Shown here piece by piece: positions 25,401 through 38,106 of a stretch of DNA of 64,000 nt (position 1 is its first letter; each line of letters starts with the position of its first letter). Below the pieces are notes generated by a model. It had not been told where the DNA came from. It was given only the letters and a program-made list of their open reading frames with translations, and made no database searches. This DNA comes from Maniola hyperantus (Eukaryota; Arthropoda; Insecta; Lepidoptera; Nymphalidae): positions 6,770,501 through 6,834,500 of the forward strand of contig NC_048539.1 in NCBI RefSeq assembly GCF_902806685.2. The letters are read 5' to 3'. The position numbers and the translations under genes were made by a program.

Positions 25401-28400
25401 AACGCCCGCGTCTTCGTTTACGTAGAGTTTTTTAAGAATTCGGGACAAGTGTAGCCTATGTTCTTGCCTGGGTTGCAAGCTATCACTGTACCAAACGTCC
25501 AAAATTTTAGACATATGGGCCGTCAAAAGCTAGCAGACAGACAGACACATAATATTAGTATGGAGTACGGGGATTTTAATAACGTATTGCGTTATTACAT
25601 TACATATTTCAATCTAATCAATTTGGGGGTCTGACTGATCTTTACGGTAAAATATACCCTTCTCATTGCAAGAGGAGATCCGTCCTCAGTAGTGAACCAG
25701 CTTGGATTGATCATGAACTGCGTGAACTTTAGCTTTCAGAATGTTAAAATGAACGTTTAATATGCCGACGCAATTTACCTGGTGGCATCGGCGACATCGG
25801 TGAGGGTGGATTGTCATCTTCTGCTAGCAGTCTCGCACTGATATTATCATCAACGTATCTCGACAGGAATGTCTATATGAAAACAAACACATAATTGAAC
25901 AAATCTGTGTATCTTAAGACAATATTTTTATTGATTTAAAATACTTGCTTTAAGTCCTTGTGCTGGGGCAAATTCATCGACAACAGTGCTTCGGTCGAAC
26001 TTAGAGTAGGATCCATCGCGTATCGTGACCATGTTGCCACCTCGAATGCCAACTTCTATTGAATAAGCACCAGCGTATATTATGCGGATCTGTGTAATAA
26101 AATAAATGCAATTAAATAAATAAATAAGAATAATAATAAATCTTCCCTTCGTGTGCGAGTCCGACTCACAGTAGGCCGGGGTTTATCTAGTGCTTTGGTC
26201 TACGAAGTGTGGTGTTCTATGTAATTTTTTCATTAATTCTATATGTTTGTGACTTTGTTTGCCTACATTGTTCCTGAGTGACATAGGCATAAATATATTT
26301 TAGTTTCAAAAATATTAGATATCCATATGAAAATTGTAATAATGTGAATTACCTAAGCGCCCGTTCCCACTTGTCGTTTGTCGTTTATCGCTTGATGTTC
26401 CAGTGGCAGTACAGCCACAATCACAAAAAATGTTCTGTCACTGGAACATACAATAAATCTGGGCCCAACAAACGACAAGTGGGAAGGGGGTAAGTCGGAA
26501 AAAATTTGTTTCATCTGACAGCTTCCGTGGCGTGCGCTACGTAAATAGTTGCATAGTTACACGAAAACAATGTGGAATACTTTCTTTCAAGCTATTCGTG
26601 CGAATCCGGAGCGGGTCGCTAGTAAATAAATAAAATGAAAAGAATAAATAAAAACTTTAAAATAATGAGTACTTTTCTCCATGAGTGGGCGAGCAGCGTG
26701 AAGGTGGGCGTGGGCATGAGCGTGCGCACGTGGTGCAAGCCCAACTGCGGCAGCGTGGGCAGGCGGCTCAGCGCCAGCAGCGGCGCGTACGTCTCGCGCA
26801 GCACCACGCCCAGCGACATCAGGTCCTTATTCCTGAAACACGCAAAACGCGTTTATAGGCTCTTCGAAGCAAAGAGTTAGACCTAAGCACTAATTAAACT
26901 ATTAGTCCACAGTTTAAGAGCACAAAAAAACAATTTTTAAAAATCCCGTGGAAGCTCTTTGATTTTCCGGGATAAAGGGTAGCCTATGTCACTCTCCAGG
27001 TCTTTAACTATACCCAAGCAAAAACCACGTCTATCCGTTGCTTCGTTGTGACGTGATTGAAGGACAAACAAACACACTTCCACATTTATAATATCACTAT
27101 CCGTCACATAGACGGATAGTGATATTAATATAGATTTCTAATTTCTGTTTAGTAATATAGATTTTACCAGTTGAGATAGTGGTCCAGATGGTGGTGCAAG
27201 AGATGGTGGGCGTTGGCTGCGGGTTGATGCGCGGGAGTGGCCACGGTGTACCGCTGGGTGCTCGCGTTCCACTGCAGCACGGCCGTGGCGCGCGCGGCCG
27301 CGCCCCACCCCAGCACCAGCGAGCGATACGTGTACGAGCGTATGCACACGCCCTGCCAAAGCGACTCGCGTTCTGATAGTAAAAAGAAACGTTACAAGTA
27401 TTGACAATACAATATCGGTGCTGTAAGAACAATTTTCTACTATACATAGGTAATGTGGAAAAATAAATTCATTCATCCAGAAATTTAAAGTCACTCAGCG
27501 GGCTATGGAGTGGAAGGCTAGGCTTTTCTCTGAGGGACAGAATCCGCAATGGATATACGCCTGAGAACCAGAGTAACCGACATAGCACAGAGAATTAGAA
27601 GTGACTATGGGCAGGCCATGTTAGCTTACATCCAAGCTATTTTTCATCTCGGGAAATCCAAAAGTTTCCACGGGATTTCTAAAAAACCGAAAACCATGAG
27701 GGACGAACTCGCACACATCTAGAATTATATTTCAGAACAAATAACAGACTTTGAGCCTTAATCTTTACCTTGACTGGGTCGGAGCATAAAGTCGTATAAA
27801 AGCGTGTGCAAATGTACGATGGCTGCCCAATCTGCTAAGAATGCGTCCGCAGTGCGTCCCGCGTCCGTACCCAGTTCGTATTGCAGGTACACGCAGCGCC
27901 GCTCTCCTGATGTCAAAAATAATGTTCGACACTGAAGTTATATGGATACATCAATCATGAAAATAGTAAACGTAATCGTTTGTTCGTTCGTGCATTTGGC
28001 ATTTCAAGAAAAAGCTCTGAATGTCAGTGCCCAGTGCCATTATACACTGTTCTGTGCGAGAAATTAAAAGTTGTCCGACGAACCAATCGTGCTGCAGCAT
28101 ACAAACTACGTCATGACATTTCGTTTCGTACGTCTGATCATTATATCCAAATATCCTTCAATGCCAAAAATGGTATGGTTCAAAATAGATGTTTTTCGTG
28201 ACGCCAACTGCAAATGGCTTTAAATATTTTGAATGATACCACTTGGGTACCCCATTGCTATTCATACCTTGTTCTTTAGGATTTGGTGTAGAAACAGGAG
28301 AGCCGTGGAAGACAATTTCGGCAGTCCACACCCTCGCTTGGTTTTTGGTGGTGAGCCGCACAGTGGCCGCGAGTAGACGTGTGCGCAGGGCGGCGGCCGC

Positions 28401-31400
28401 GGCCTCACTGGCGCCCTCGGGCCGTGGCAGAGCTACGATTCGCATGCCTAGCGCCGACCCTGACCATTCTGCTTGTACCCCGCCGTGCGTCACACCGCGT
28501 GCTGCCAGCTGATGATACAAAAATTGTAGACTAAACTAAGTGAATGCTGCACGTTTGCGCCGGTAGGTACTATAAACACTTTACCCCGCCTCAGAACGAA
28601 TACGCGGGACGAGGAGGTGTATGCTCTGCTCTCGCTAGTGTGACGGCACAATTTCAGTTACCTATATCAGAAGCAGTTATACTCAAAAATTTGTATAAGA
28701 ACTGCCCCTTTACGAGGTACCAGCCAGGTAACCACTCCGTGTGCCTGAGTGTTGTAGGTACCTTATAAGCCTGAGCAGATGGCGCAGTAGACACGACACG
28801 CCCATGGGGCTTAACTCCAGGACCTTTACCTCGACTAGATTCAATTTTTAGCACAGGCTTTGTTTGCTTTAGCTCATCTCGGGCTATATCCGTCTCTTCG
28901 CACCGATATTGCCAGTGATTATCAGATTCTCGATGATGCTCGAGCGTGTTTCCTATAGCAAAGTGACCGAATAAACCAAAAATATAACGTTTGACAGCAT
29001 CTTACCTCTTGCGCGAGGTTTACAAAGGGCACTCGCTCGTCGGCCGCTGCAACCACGTGCGCCAGTTCGGGCAGGAAGTACGCAGGCTGGCGCACTCGCA
29101 CCGCGCGACTGTTCGCAGCCGATAGCTTGCGCTTGCCCGGCTGCATGCCTGCCAACATTGCATAAGGGTGACACAGAGTCGAAGCGACAATCTAAAATTC
29201 TAAATAGGATATTAACCTTTGTCTCCATAAGGTATCGCGCGAACAGGAAAAGACGTATGGGGTGACAGAAAAAGTCCCGCGAATTCTATAGAATGCGTTT
29301 TTTTGTCGGTCTTGAATGAAAATTCGCATTTAAATGAAAGCAGTCTTAGGTACATGAAAAATATGTGCCAGGTATAATGAACCCCGCTGAAGGTCGGAAA
29401 CTACGGTAAAACGGGGCATAAAACCTCGCACCGGACCAGAGCTGATTTAAGAGTATAAGTTCAAGTGTAGGTACAGATGTTTTATTCCACGACGATCCTT
29501 TAAATTTTTTATTTTTTTTATTTTTAATAGATATATCGAGCAAACGAGCAGGCGGGTCACCTGATGTTAAGTGATTACCGCCGCCCATGAACATTTGCAG
29601 CACCAGAGGAGCCGCCGATGCGTTGCCGGCCTTTTAGGAATTTGTTGGTCCGATTAAATAATATGTAAATAAAAATATTTTTTACTCAAATAAACTTTTA
29701 CAAGTACTTTTGGATCGTCAAATGCATCTACCACTGGTTCGGAATGCGTTTCCTACCGAACTATGTTTGGATTTGGCTGCGTTTGCCTGAGTGCACACGT
29801 ACATATTGTTATACTAGCTGACCCGCCCCGGCTTCGCTCGGGTGGAGTATCTCGGACTGGGAGTGTCATCGTGAAGCCGTTGCTTGATACCTAAAATATC
29901 AATTCACTATCAGAAATTCTAAAATCCCCACGATTTAGGACTTTAGTACTTTGCAGCATCAGGATTGAGGAGTTAGGATCCGAAGTTCAATGATGTAGCC
30001 TATGCTTGGTACCTAAATTCATTTTGCATCATCCGCAGTTACTGAAACATTATAGTTTAGGAGTGCTGTACCCTACATCATCAGGGTTGAGGAGTTGGGA
30101 CTTGAAGTCTGAGAATAAAGTCGTTGTTTGGTACCTACAATATGAATTCACTATGAACACTTCCTGAATCTTGATAACTCAGGCGGGCAGTAACCCTGCA
30201 GCATCAGGATTAAGGAGTTGAATCCAGAATTTTTTATGTGATTACCACGAAAACTTTTTTTGTTGATTAAAAAAAATAATTGCAAATCGGTCCAGAAACC
30301 TCGAAAAAATCGATGTAGAAAAAAGAACCACCTCCTTCTTGACAGTCGGTTAAAAACCGATGACCTTGAAATATTTACGGAACAATCTTTAAAATATGCC
30401 CTTTCTAACAAAAAAAGAATGAATGAAATCGGACTACGCGTTAATGAATTACAACTCAGTATACATTTTAACTTTCATCCCCTCTCCTACGGGAACCATG
30501 CTGAATTTCGGGATAAAAAGTATCCTATATTCTTCCTCATAGTATGACCTCAAATCGTACCAAGTTTCATTGGAATCCATTCAGTAGTTTCAACGTGATG
30601 CGCGGCCGTGATACAGACAGACAGACAGACAGACAGATAGACAGACAGACAGACAGACAAAAATGAAAAAAATTACAGTTTTGGGTTCAGTATCGATTAT
30701 AGAGTGCCCTCGAAAAAAAAATTTCAAAATATCTTCAATGTACAGAATTTGACCTGTTACAGTTTTATTATAAGTAAGTATTGATGATATTGATGATAGT
30801 GCGTGACGCTCAGGACGCGACGTTGCGATTTACGTTATGCATACAAATGCGTTAACAGTTAACACTTCTTTCTTCACTGTTGTGCGTGCATTACATTACA
30901 CTCACTACTACAACCAAAGCTGAGCGGCCTTCATGAAATAGAATAACTAAAGTAGTAGACGACACTCACCAGGTGTATCAAGCGGTGTGAAAGGTCCATG
31001 TGTGAGAGTGAATGTGTCGAGTTCAACAAGTGAGTGCAACTTGAGAAAAGCACGGGCGGTCGAAGACGCTGCGTTATTCGACGAAGATGCCTAGAAAAAT
31101 ATCATATAAGGTACATTGTTCGTTCCGCGTGGATGAAGACACTTGGTTAGGGTTTCTAAGGATCACATAGCAATTTTCAAAATACTTTCTTAGTTCTAGT
31201 TTATAAAAGGCATTTGCCGAATTTTATGCTTCTTATCAATCAGTCGTCGTTATTAATATTATAAATACGAAAGTGTCTGTGTGCTAGCTATTTCACGGCC
31301 CAACCGTTCAACCAATTTTGACCAAATTTGATACGGAGATAGCTTGCATCTCGGGGAAGAATATATATCTTTGGTTTCGGAAAATCAAACAGTTCCCAAG

Positions 31401-34400
31401 GGATTTTAAAAGAGCATCCGTTTGACTGATTTTGACGATATTTGGTAGGTACTAAGATAGCTACATAGGCTAATTTCTATCCTGGAAAATTTAGTATAAT
31501 ATTAGTGTGGAGTGAACGGACAAAAGAAAAGGAGATATAATATCCTCTTTCTTCAACGAGTTTCTACAGTTAAAATGTTTTCAATTTTACTTTTTAATTT
31601 TTTTTTATAAAATTTAATCATTGCTTATTAGAATAAAACTGTTACAATCTGGTCCGTTCTAAATTAAATTGTAGTGCAAGTAGTACATACCTCGTCTTCA
31701 CACTCGTCCGGCGTGCAGCGGCGCGCGCCTGCGAGGTGGAAGGCGAGCGCCACGCTGCACGCGCTGCCGCTGTTGTTGCTCGAGCTGGTGGTGGCCGTCC
31801 CTCCCGCTGCCACCTCTTTCATTTCCACCACCTGTGCAGAGCAAACACTTGAGCATGGCGAACGAGTGCCTACGCTTTAGCGCATAACGCGCTTACATGG
31901 CCTATTTTACAAGCAATTGTTGCTCGGCTACACATATGGAACAATCTGGAGCAATTGCTCCTGATGGATCCATGTTTCCTAAAACGTGACCTGAAAATTG
32001 TTATGCAAAATAATTATTTTGCATTATTTTGAATAACATAGCTGGTTTATTTTCAGGTATTGCTGGCCGCTGGGTAAATTGCTTCACGTGGTCGACGTCA
32101 TAATTGACTAAATTGCTTGGAATTGAGGAATTTCAATTGCCCGTGTAAGCATACCCTAAGAGCTCGAATCCGAGATTGTCGTAGAAATCACAACCTCGAA
32201 GTGAAATTCTAGGAAAGGCGCGGCAAATTTAAAAATTTTAGAACATGCATCCCCATATATCTAAGAATAAACATATTTGATACTTTACTTAAATATTTCG
32301 AGATTTTGTTAACACATGAATCGCGAGACGCGATACATAGCTTCTATTGAGCCAAAACTTGATACTCACTAGTATGTGATCCGTGTGTCGATGTAGCGTG
32401 ACGTAAAGGCGGTCGGGAGCTAGTTTGTTCAGTGGATGGTCCGGTCCGTGAAGGAACGGCAGATGTTCACAGATACTTGCCGGTAAGTGTTGTAGAGTCT
32501 TTTCACAACGGCGCGCCACTAGCCAGAACCTTAGAAAAAAATATTAAACTTTACAATTGGCAGAGGAGGAGGTATATTATTCCAAGGTGTGCTGAGTAAG
32601 CGTACGTAGTGTAGAGTAAAGCGTTTCTAAAAACGATCTTGAGAACGAAAAACTTTAGAACTCGTGAGCTAAAGGAGCAACTACACTAGCTTAAATAGTA
32701 ACTAAAGAAGCTATCTTCTCCAGTAATTTCTCTATTATTTATTAACCCAAACTATCGTCGGCAGGATTGTCGTAGGAGCAATAGCCTTTGGAGCCGGAAA
32801 GTTCTCGAGTAGAAGTCGCTTACAAGTATTGCTGGGCGCCTTCATCCAGGTGGACCAACAATATAAAGAAAAAAAGGTGTCGGAGATAGCTGGATGAGGA
32901 AAGCTGATAACTCGATGAAAATGCACTCATCATACGATAGGTACGATACGATACGAGGTAGGATACGATAGGTATATCAGCAGTGGCAATCTGCAGGCTG
33001 AAATCATGCTGATGATGCACATACCTGAGATCCACCCATCCAGTCATCTAAGTTAACACATCATACACTCTAAAGAAGCTACTCTACTTCCAATCAGGAA
33101 GATGCTGTACCTGGCAGCCATAAATACTGGCGAGGCAATATAAAATTGGTAGCGATCACATACAATGGATCGGAAACGATCGACGTGATAGTTGATACTG
33201 GGACTCAATGACCTGCACAGTACCAAATGAAAGACGAATACCTGAGATGGGAAGTGTCGCACAAGCATGCAATCAGCAGTGGAAATGATGAGGTACACAC
33301 CTGAGATGCGTCAACAGCTGGCGCACGAGCGTGCGGTTAGCGGTGGTGAGCGCGGCGGCGAGCTCGGGCATGCGCGGCGTGTGCGGGTAGGCGGGCACGC
33401 GCGCGCGCAGGCGGCCGCCGTGCGCGCCCACCGACACCAGCAGCTGCTCCGCGCGCAAGCACGGCCACACCACCGAGCACGCCAGCACGCACGGCCAGCC
33501 GCCCACGCTGCACTCCACCTTACCACACAATATTCATCAATTTACGACTAAGTGCAGGAGTTACGATAGATAAATTGTAGATCACTTGGTAGAAACCAGT
33601 GCAGCGATATAAATACTCCACTAAATGACAGAAAAATGTTTCAACGCACGACCGCACTTCTGTCGATCGTAATTTGCTTTAGATGAAGTCTGTTTGTAAA
33701 AATTAAACTTGCACGATAATTCTAAAGTAAGAGTGCGAACACGGATCGCAGGTAAAAACGATTCCAACGTTTTGGTGCAGGCGCTGTCTAGTCCACACGT
33801 ACATAGTTTGAGCCAGTAAGCGCTCCATGGAGGCGTCAGCGCGGTCGCCACGCGCTTCGCGAGCGCCGGCACGTGCCACACGCACAGAGACTCTACAAGC
33901 CGATGAACGATCAAATAATACTGAAGGTTGTAAGCAACCCATTTTCCTGTCAAATTATTTTCGTGTACTCACCCCTAAGTCGTTAAGCAAAACCTTGAGG
34001 TCGTTAAGGCGCTGTCTAGACCGCACGTGTACCGTGTGAGCTAATAGGCGCTCCATGGAAGGCGCGTGCGGCGTGAGCGCGGCCGCCACGCGCTCGCCTC
34101 CCGCGAGCGCCGGCACGTGCCACACGCACAGAGACTCGCCCTCTGCTCCGATGATCAGACGATACCCGAGCTCGCAACCCAGCTCCCTACCAACCAAATA
34201 ATGAAAACAATAGTAGATTGTACAAGAAGGGCATAAAAGAAGCCATTTTATCCGAGACGTTTCTCTACTAGATAGGCAGATATTTAAGTCGAGGATAAAA
34301 TGAATTTTATGACCGAGTTATACATTCTGCTTTTCACTTCGATTGCGAGGAAATGAAACTGTGATACGCGACCGCGACCTGTGGGTGAGCTTATTTATCA

Positions 34401-37400
34401 TACTTCACCTCTTTTGGTCATTTTGAATGAATCACCCATTGCGCAAGGGCCGCAAGGTACCAAGTCAAAAGCCTTTCAACAAGACGTCAAATGTGAAGAC
34501 CGATATCACCCACTGCGCAAGTTCAAGGTCGGAGACCTTTTGACGTGACACTAACTGTAGCTACCAGGAAAGCATAGTAGCACAAGGGGCTCACAGTTGA
34601 GATAACCCACAGTTACTATAGAAATTGCCATACAACACTTTTAGCATAAAAGGAGTTTTAGTCCACTTACAACCAGCATAAAGAATAACTTTACGAGCAT
34701 GAGAACTGAAATGATATATATTTTAACAACCATGTGACACATTAAATACCAGACAACTAACTAACAAACTAGCATAAAAACATACATAAACATAGCATAG
34801 TATAGGGTGCTGACAAAACTAAAATAAAACTCGTTTGTTTTACTGACTGATACACTGGAAACAGTGCCATCAAAAGTTTTGTAGTAGGACAGGTTTGTAT
34901 GCAGTGTAATATGGCACTAACTGGATGTATGCAACATTTGGTCTGGCGGCGAGTGATACTACATCTTCTGCATTGTACTCAAGCTGAAATCGACTACCTA
35001 CTTATATAGCTCAAGTTTAATTTTAGTTTCGTAAATAAGTAATCTCTAATGAAAACATACAATGGAAGTAAAAATATATCCATGCAGACAAGTATTTTGG
35101 CGCTGTCAATTAAGTGTAGGAATAATGTAAAACTAAATTAGCAGTTTTGAAAAAAAAATGAGTTTATAAATAGGTCTGATATTCACCTCCAATATGAAAC
35201 TTGTAGCTTCTGTCCAGGAATGTATCTATCGACTTGAAGATGGCGGGCCAGGCGATCGCGACAGAGACGTAGAGTCTGCGTATAGAGCAGTTCTAAGGAG
35301 AGTGAGCGGCAGAAATAACGAAGAGCCGTTAGCGCGCCACTCAGACCAGCAGCAGCCAACCTAGCTTGAGCTACGCCGCGCAGCCAGTTTAGCTGTGACG
35401 TATGCACCAATGGCTTACCCTCTGAAAAAAACACTTAATATTCAGCTTCCTAAATAACACATCTTTTTCCAGTACTTTTGTAACATCTTAAAGCTGTCTT
35501 TCTATAAGGATGATTTGTCTTGAAGGATGTGGTAAAACACTTCCATAAAGGAATCAGTATCAAGCTAACACACACCTTTTTAGTGAGCATACAATGGGAA
35601 ATACCTTAAATTGTCTTTTCACAAGGAATGTGTCCTCACACAACACATCAATATTTCCCGACTGCTTAGTTTTCAAATGCTTATCTCATCTTAGCATAGG
35701 TGAAAAAAAATTTCAAGAAACTATTAAAATGAAGCCATCCTATAGGTTTGAAATTTGGCACAGATATAGCTTGATTTATATTGTTGAAACTGCATAAACA
35801 TGTTAAGTACCAAATTCTGATAAAGCAGAAAAATAAAATGTAGTGGTGTATTTCTTTATTTTAACTTACCTCCAGTTTCACTATCTTGAATTAGGATAGC
35901 TATATCTAATAACCTCCAAGGCACATTTGGTGCATCACCCATGACTGTCAAAGATACACTGAACTCTTGACCAACAGTGAATGTTGCCCGTCCATTTTCC
36001 ACCTATAGAAAAATGGTTTAAATTACTGTTTGATTACAACTTAAATCTTGTTTATTTAACATTTTAGAGGCTCAAGTATAAACCAAATCCTTTATTGGAG
36101 TTTACATTGTCAAAATTAATTATCATTACAGTTCACTTAAAAGAGCTATCTAAATTATTAACTACAATTATTAACTATTAAACTACTAGTTATATCATGA
36201 TCCCTCGTAGCTTTATTTTTAAGTTTGTGTAATAATTATCACAACAAAAAGAGTAATTTATTACCTATTTTGAATAAATTATTTGAAGTTTGATCTGCTC
36301 CAGTGGAGATTATGTTATCACTCTAGTTACTAGTAGTCTAGTAGATTCATGATAATCGTGATACCTTTGCCACTGAGGTATGTTTTGTATGGAGCAAGAA
36401 AATGTGCAGCATTTGAGCCTTGCAAATTAATTTATATGAAATCCCAAAAGTTACTACTCCTACTGCACTGTTAAAGCTTAATGTTTTAGGGGAAAAATGT
36501 ACTAAATATTGAAGACTAATAAGCACTAGTCTTACAGATTTCAAGAATTACCTACCTTTAAGTTCCTAACATCGGTAGGCAGTGAGGCAGTAGTGAGGCG
36601 CTGCCGCACTACATGAGCTAGTGCCCGTAAGGTAGACCGGCGTTCTGCTGGTGTCAGTGGTGGTGGGGGCACAAGCTTCTCACGTATCACAGCTGGCAGG
36701 CGACTGTATGTGCCCAGAGTGAGCACCTCTACCGCTGCAGCCATGTGGAATGTAGGCAACCTGGTATCAACATGTTACTGATTACAATTAATGAAACTAC
36801 CAATTATATTCTTATCAGATCTCATTTATTTGTTGGTCGGTAACTATGCCTATGGTATGTAAGTCAAAATTGTTTTCACAAAAAAAGACCCTTTAGAAGT
36901 TTCCCTGTATCTTTATGGTTTTTGAGTTCCTCGTACTGCCCACTTAAAACACTGTATAATACCAAAATTATTTTCTACTAGTGGACGCCCACAACTTTGT
37001 ACCCATATTATAAATGCGAAAGTGTTTTTTTTTTGTTTTTTTGGCTTGTCCTTCAATCACGTCGCAACGAAGTTACCGATTGACATACTTTTATGCATGG
37101 GTATAGTTAAAGACCTGGAGAATGACATAGGCTACTTTTTATCCCGGAAAATCAAAGAGTTCCCACGTGATTTTTAAAAACCTAAATCCACGAGAATGAA
37201 GTCGCGGGCATCAGCTAGTAAATAATTATTTTAATAAACTTAGTTTATTTTTGTTGTTTTGAATAAACTTTTAACAAAATTTATTAACCTTAAAAAGAGG
37301 ATCATATTATGACATTGAACCTAAACGATAACTTCTCTTTATACATTTGAATTACCCAAATTTTTAATTTTTAATAGGCCAAATGCCTTATGACAACATA

Positions 37401-37902
37401 AATTTGGTTACTCAAGTCTCCACTGTACACATTATACCGGATTTGAGATCAACCAACCTGGCATGAACAAGTGTCTCTCGAGCGACACGAGCTAAGACAT
37501 CAGCAGTTTCAACAAAAAGCAGGGCCTGTTTGTCTAGGAAAGCCATAATGTGAGCAGATCTGTCCACTTTTGTAGCACTGCTAGCCCATTTGACCAAAGC
37601 CAATAATCGTACAAACAACTGTCTTGTCCTGGCACTGAACTTGTAGATCTCAATTTTACGCTCCATATCAGTTTTACGAGGCAGCCTAAAATAAAAACAA
37701 TAAAATAAACGATAAGATGTAATTATTTTTCTGTGAATATGAAATAAAATAAGAATCATACTTACAATTCTGCCAATACTGTAAGTTCATCATAAGTTCT
37801 CTGTACAATGAAATCTATAAGCAAGGCTAGTGAAATAGAACCACCGCGAGCTCCACCACCCTCGGTTCCTTGAGCACACCCTTCCATAATTACCGGCACC
37901 AT
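19454..37902 (-). CDS. MED14: Mediator complex subunit 14, complete
   Basis: Scaffold subunit joining Mediator head, middle and tail; nuclear transcription coactivator. Exons, 5' to 3': 37766-37902, 37458-37685, 36556-36760, 35870-36002, 35187-35421, 33973-34186, 33301-33518, 32370-32529, 31691-31831, 30970-31090, 29006-29148, 28268-28508, 27769-27906, 27168-27372, 26673-26832, 25949-26089, 25779-25872, 24995-25086, 23277-23532, 22458-22690, 21743-21904, 20891-21148, 20041-20174, 19454-19574. All phases agree; 4170 nt, 1389 aa, near the human length. The start at 37902 has A at -3 and G at +4. The N-terminal MED14 domain shows LALLIDFIVQRTYDELTVL, PRKTDMERKIEIYKF and RTRQLFVRLLALVKW. The middle has DDNPPSPMSPMPP, then a Pro/Ser/Gly-rich low-complexity stretch (exons 18-19). 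The C-terminal domain has VMEKFFEQRV, PAGQPAVLLAKHKILFF and VRDLLINFTLPP. Exon 16 uses a GC donor (GCAAGT). Exon 15 has a weak GTACTC donor. Exons 18-24 are GC-rich. Confidence 0.96.
22263..22423. mobile_element. GC-rich MITE, copy 3
   Basis: GTACGCGACAGGTCGTGATC at the left, GATCTGTCGCGGGCTAT at the right, with the palindromic core CCCGCACGTCACCCGTGC / GCGCAGGGGCTGTGCGGG. It sits only 35 bp from the donor of MED14 exon 20. Confidence 0.72.
23715..23945 (-). repeat. SINE-like family B copy
   Basis: Runs from TATAAAAGG with a (GACT)n block through GGACGGATCGGGCTGAAATT to CGCGCGGATGAAGTGC. Two tandem relatives in the other orientation lie at 56380-56815. Confidence 0.65.
24085..24200. repeat. 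Palindromic interspersed repeat, copy 2
   Basis: Second copy of the 7640-7745 repeat: GTCAAAAGTACGATTCACC, inverted AAATCGTACTTTTGACAT, then AAAATGGCGCGTGAGG. Confidence 0.6.
24413..24872 (+). repeat. Interspersed repeat family C, longest copy
   Basis: Begins TTGGCCAAGTGCGAAACAGA with GGGTTCCGTAG, and ends GGACAGACAGACAGACAATC and CGGCTACGGAACCCTAAAAA. It is therefore bounded by inverted GGGTTCCGTAG/CTACGGAACCC. Located in a MED14 intron. The class is not certain. Confidence 0.65.
26355..26492. mobile_element. MITE with TTCCCACTTGTCGTTTGT ends
   Basis: CCGTTCCCACTTGTCGTTTG at the left is matched by CAAACGACAAGTGGGAAGGG at the right. An internal inverted pair (GATGTTCCAGTGGCAG / CTGTCACTGGAACAT) makes it almost fully palindromic. 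138 bp, in a MED14 intron. Confidence 0.75.
28762..28952 (-). other. Candidate alternative exon in MED14 intron 11
   Basis: A 63-codon open stretch with an acceptor CTATAG (28953-28958) and a donor GTACCT after TATAAG. It takes one base from the previous exon and ends in phase 0. That is exactly the phase pattern of MED14 exon 11, so it could replace exon 11 between exons 10 and 12. The reading is hydrophilic and basic (HWQYRCEETDIARDEL, SSRGKGPGVKPHGRVV). No family was recognised, and it could be an exonised repeat or chance. Confidence 0.35.
29500..29645. repeat. Interspersed repeat fragment
   Basis: Contains CGAGCAAACGAGCAGGCGGG, TAAGTGATTACCGCCGCCCA and GATGCGTTGCCGGCCTTTTA, a sequence I associate with widespread lepidopteran repeats. 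In MED14 intron 10. Confidence 0.55.
29815..30780 (+). repeat. Family D retroelement-like repeat, copy 1
   Basis: Begins CTAGCTGACCCGCCCCGGCT, has repeated CAGCATCAGGATTGAGGAG blocks, a (CAGA)n tract at 30612-30660, and ends TTACAGTTTTATTATAAGTA. About 0.96 kb, in MED14 intron 10. A second copy is at 45803-46745. No intact ORF; probably a non-autonomous or truncated non-LTR element. Confidence 0.7.
33779..33910 (-). pseudogene. Decayed tandem duplicate of MED14 exon 6
   Basis: On the - strand it repeats the core of exon 6 (33973-34186), including the shared GAGTCTCTGTGCGTGTGGCA, GCCGGCGCTCGCG, CCATGGAGCGC and CTAGACAGCGCCT. Relative to exon 6 it lacks 6 nt (in frame) and then 10 nt (frameshift), and its 3' part (ACCTCAAGG onward) has diverged, with no donor. 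It lies in intron 6, about 60 bp from the true exon. It cannot substitute for exon 6 in frame. Confidence 0.85.
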
Positions 37903-38106
37903 GATTACCAGATGATCAGTGATTTTTATATAAAATCCACTTAGATAAATTAAAAATTCATCACAGATATTTTGTGTACATTGCAAGATTGTTAACTGCT
38001 TAAATATTGTTATTGTTTAAATTACATAATATATTGATAGATTAATAAGAAAACACTGAAAAATTTGAAGAATTTCAATTTATTTTTACATCTTTACTCC
38101 AGTCCC

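Noticed and set aside
33703..33942. 79-codon - strand ORF with SMERLLAQ
   Set aside because: Part of the decayed exon 6 duplicate. It does not join any flanking exon in frame.
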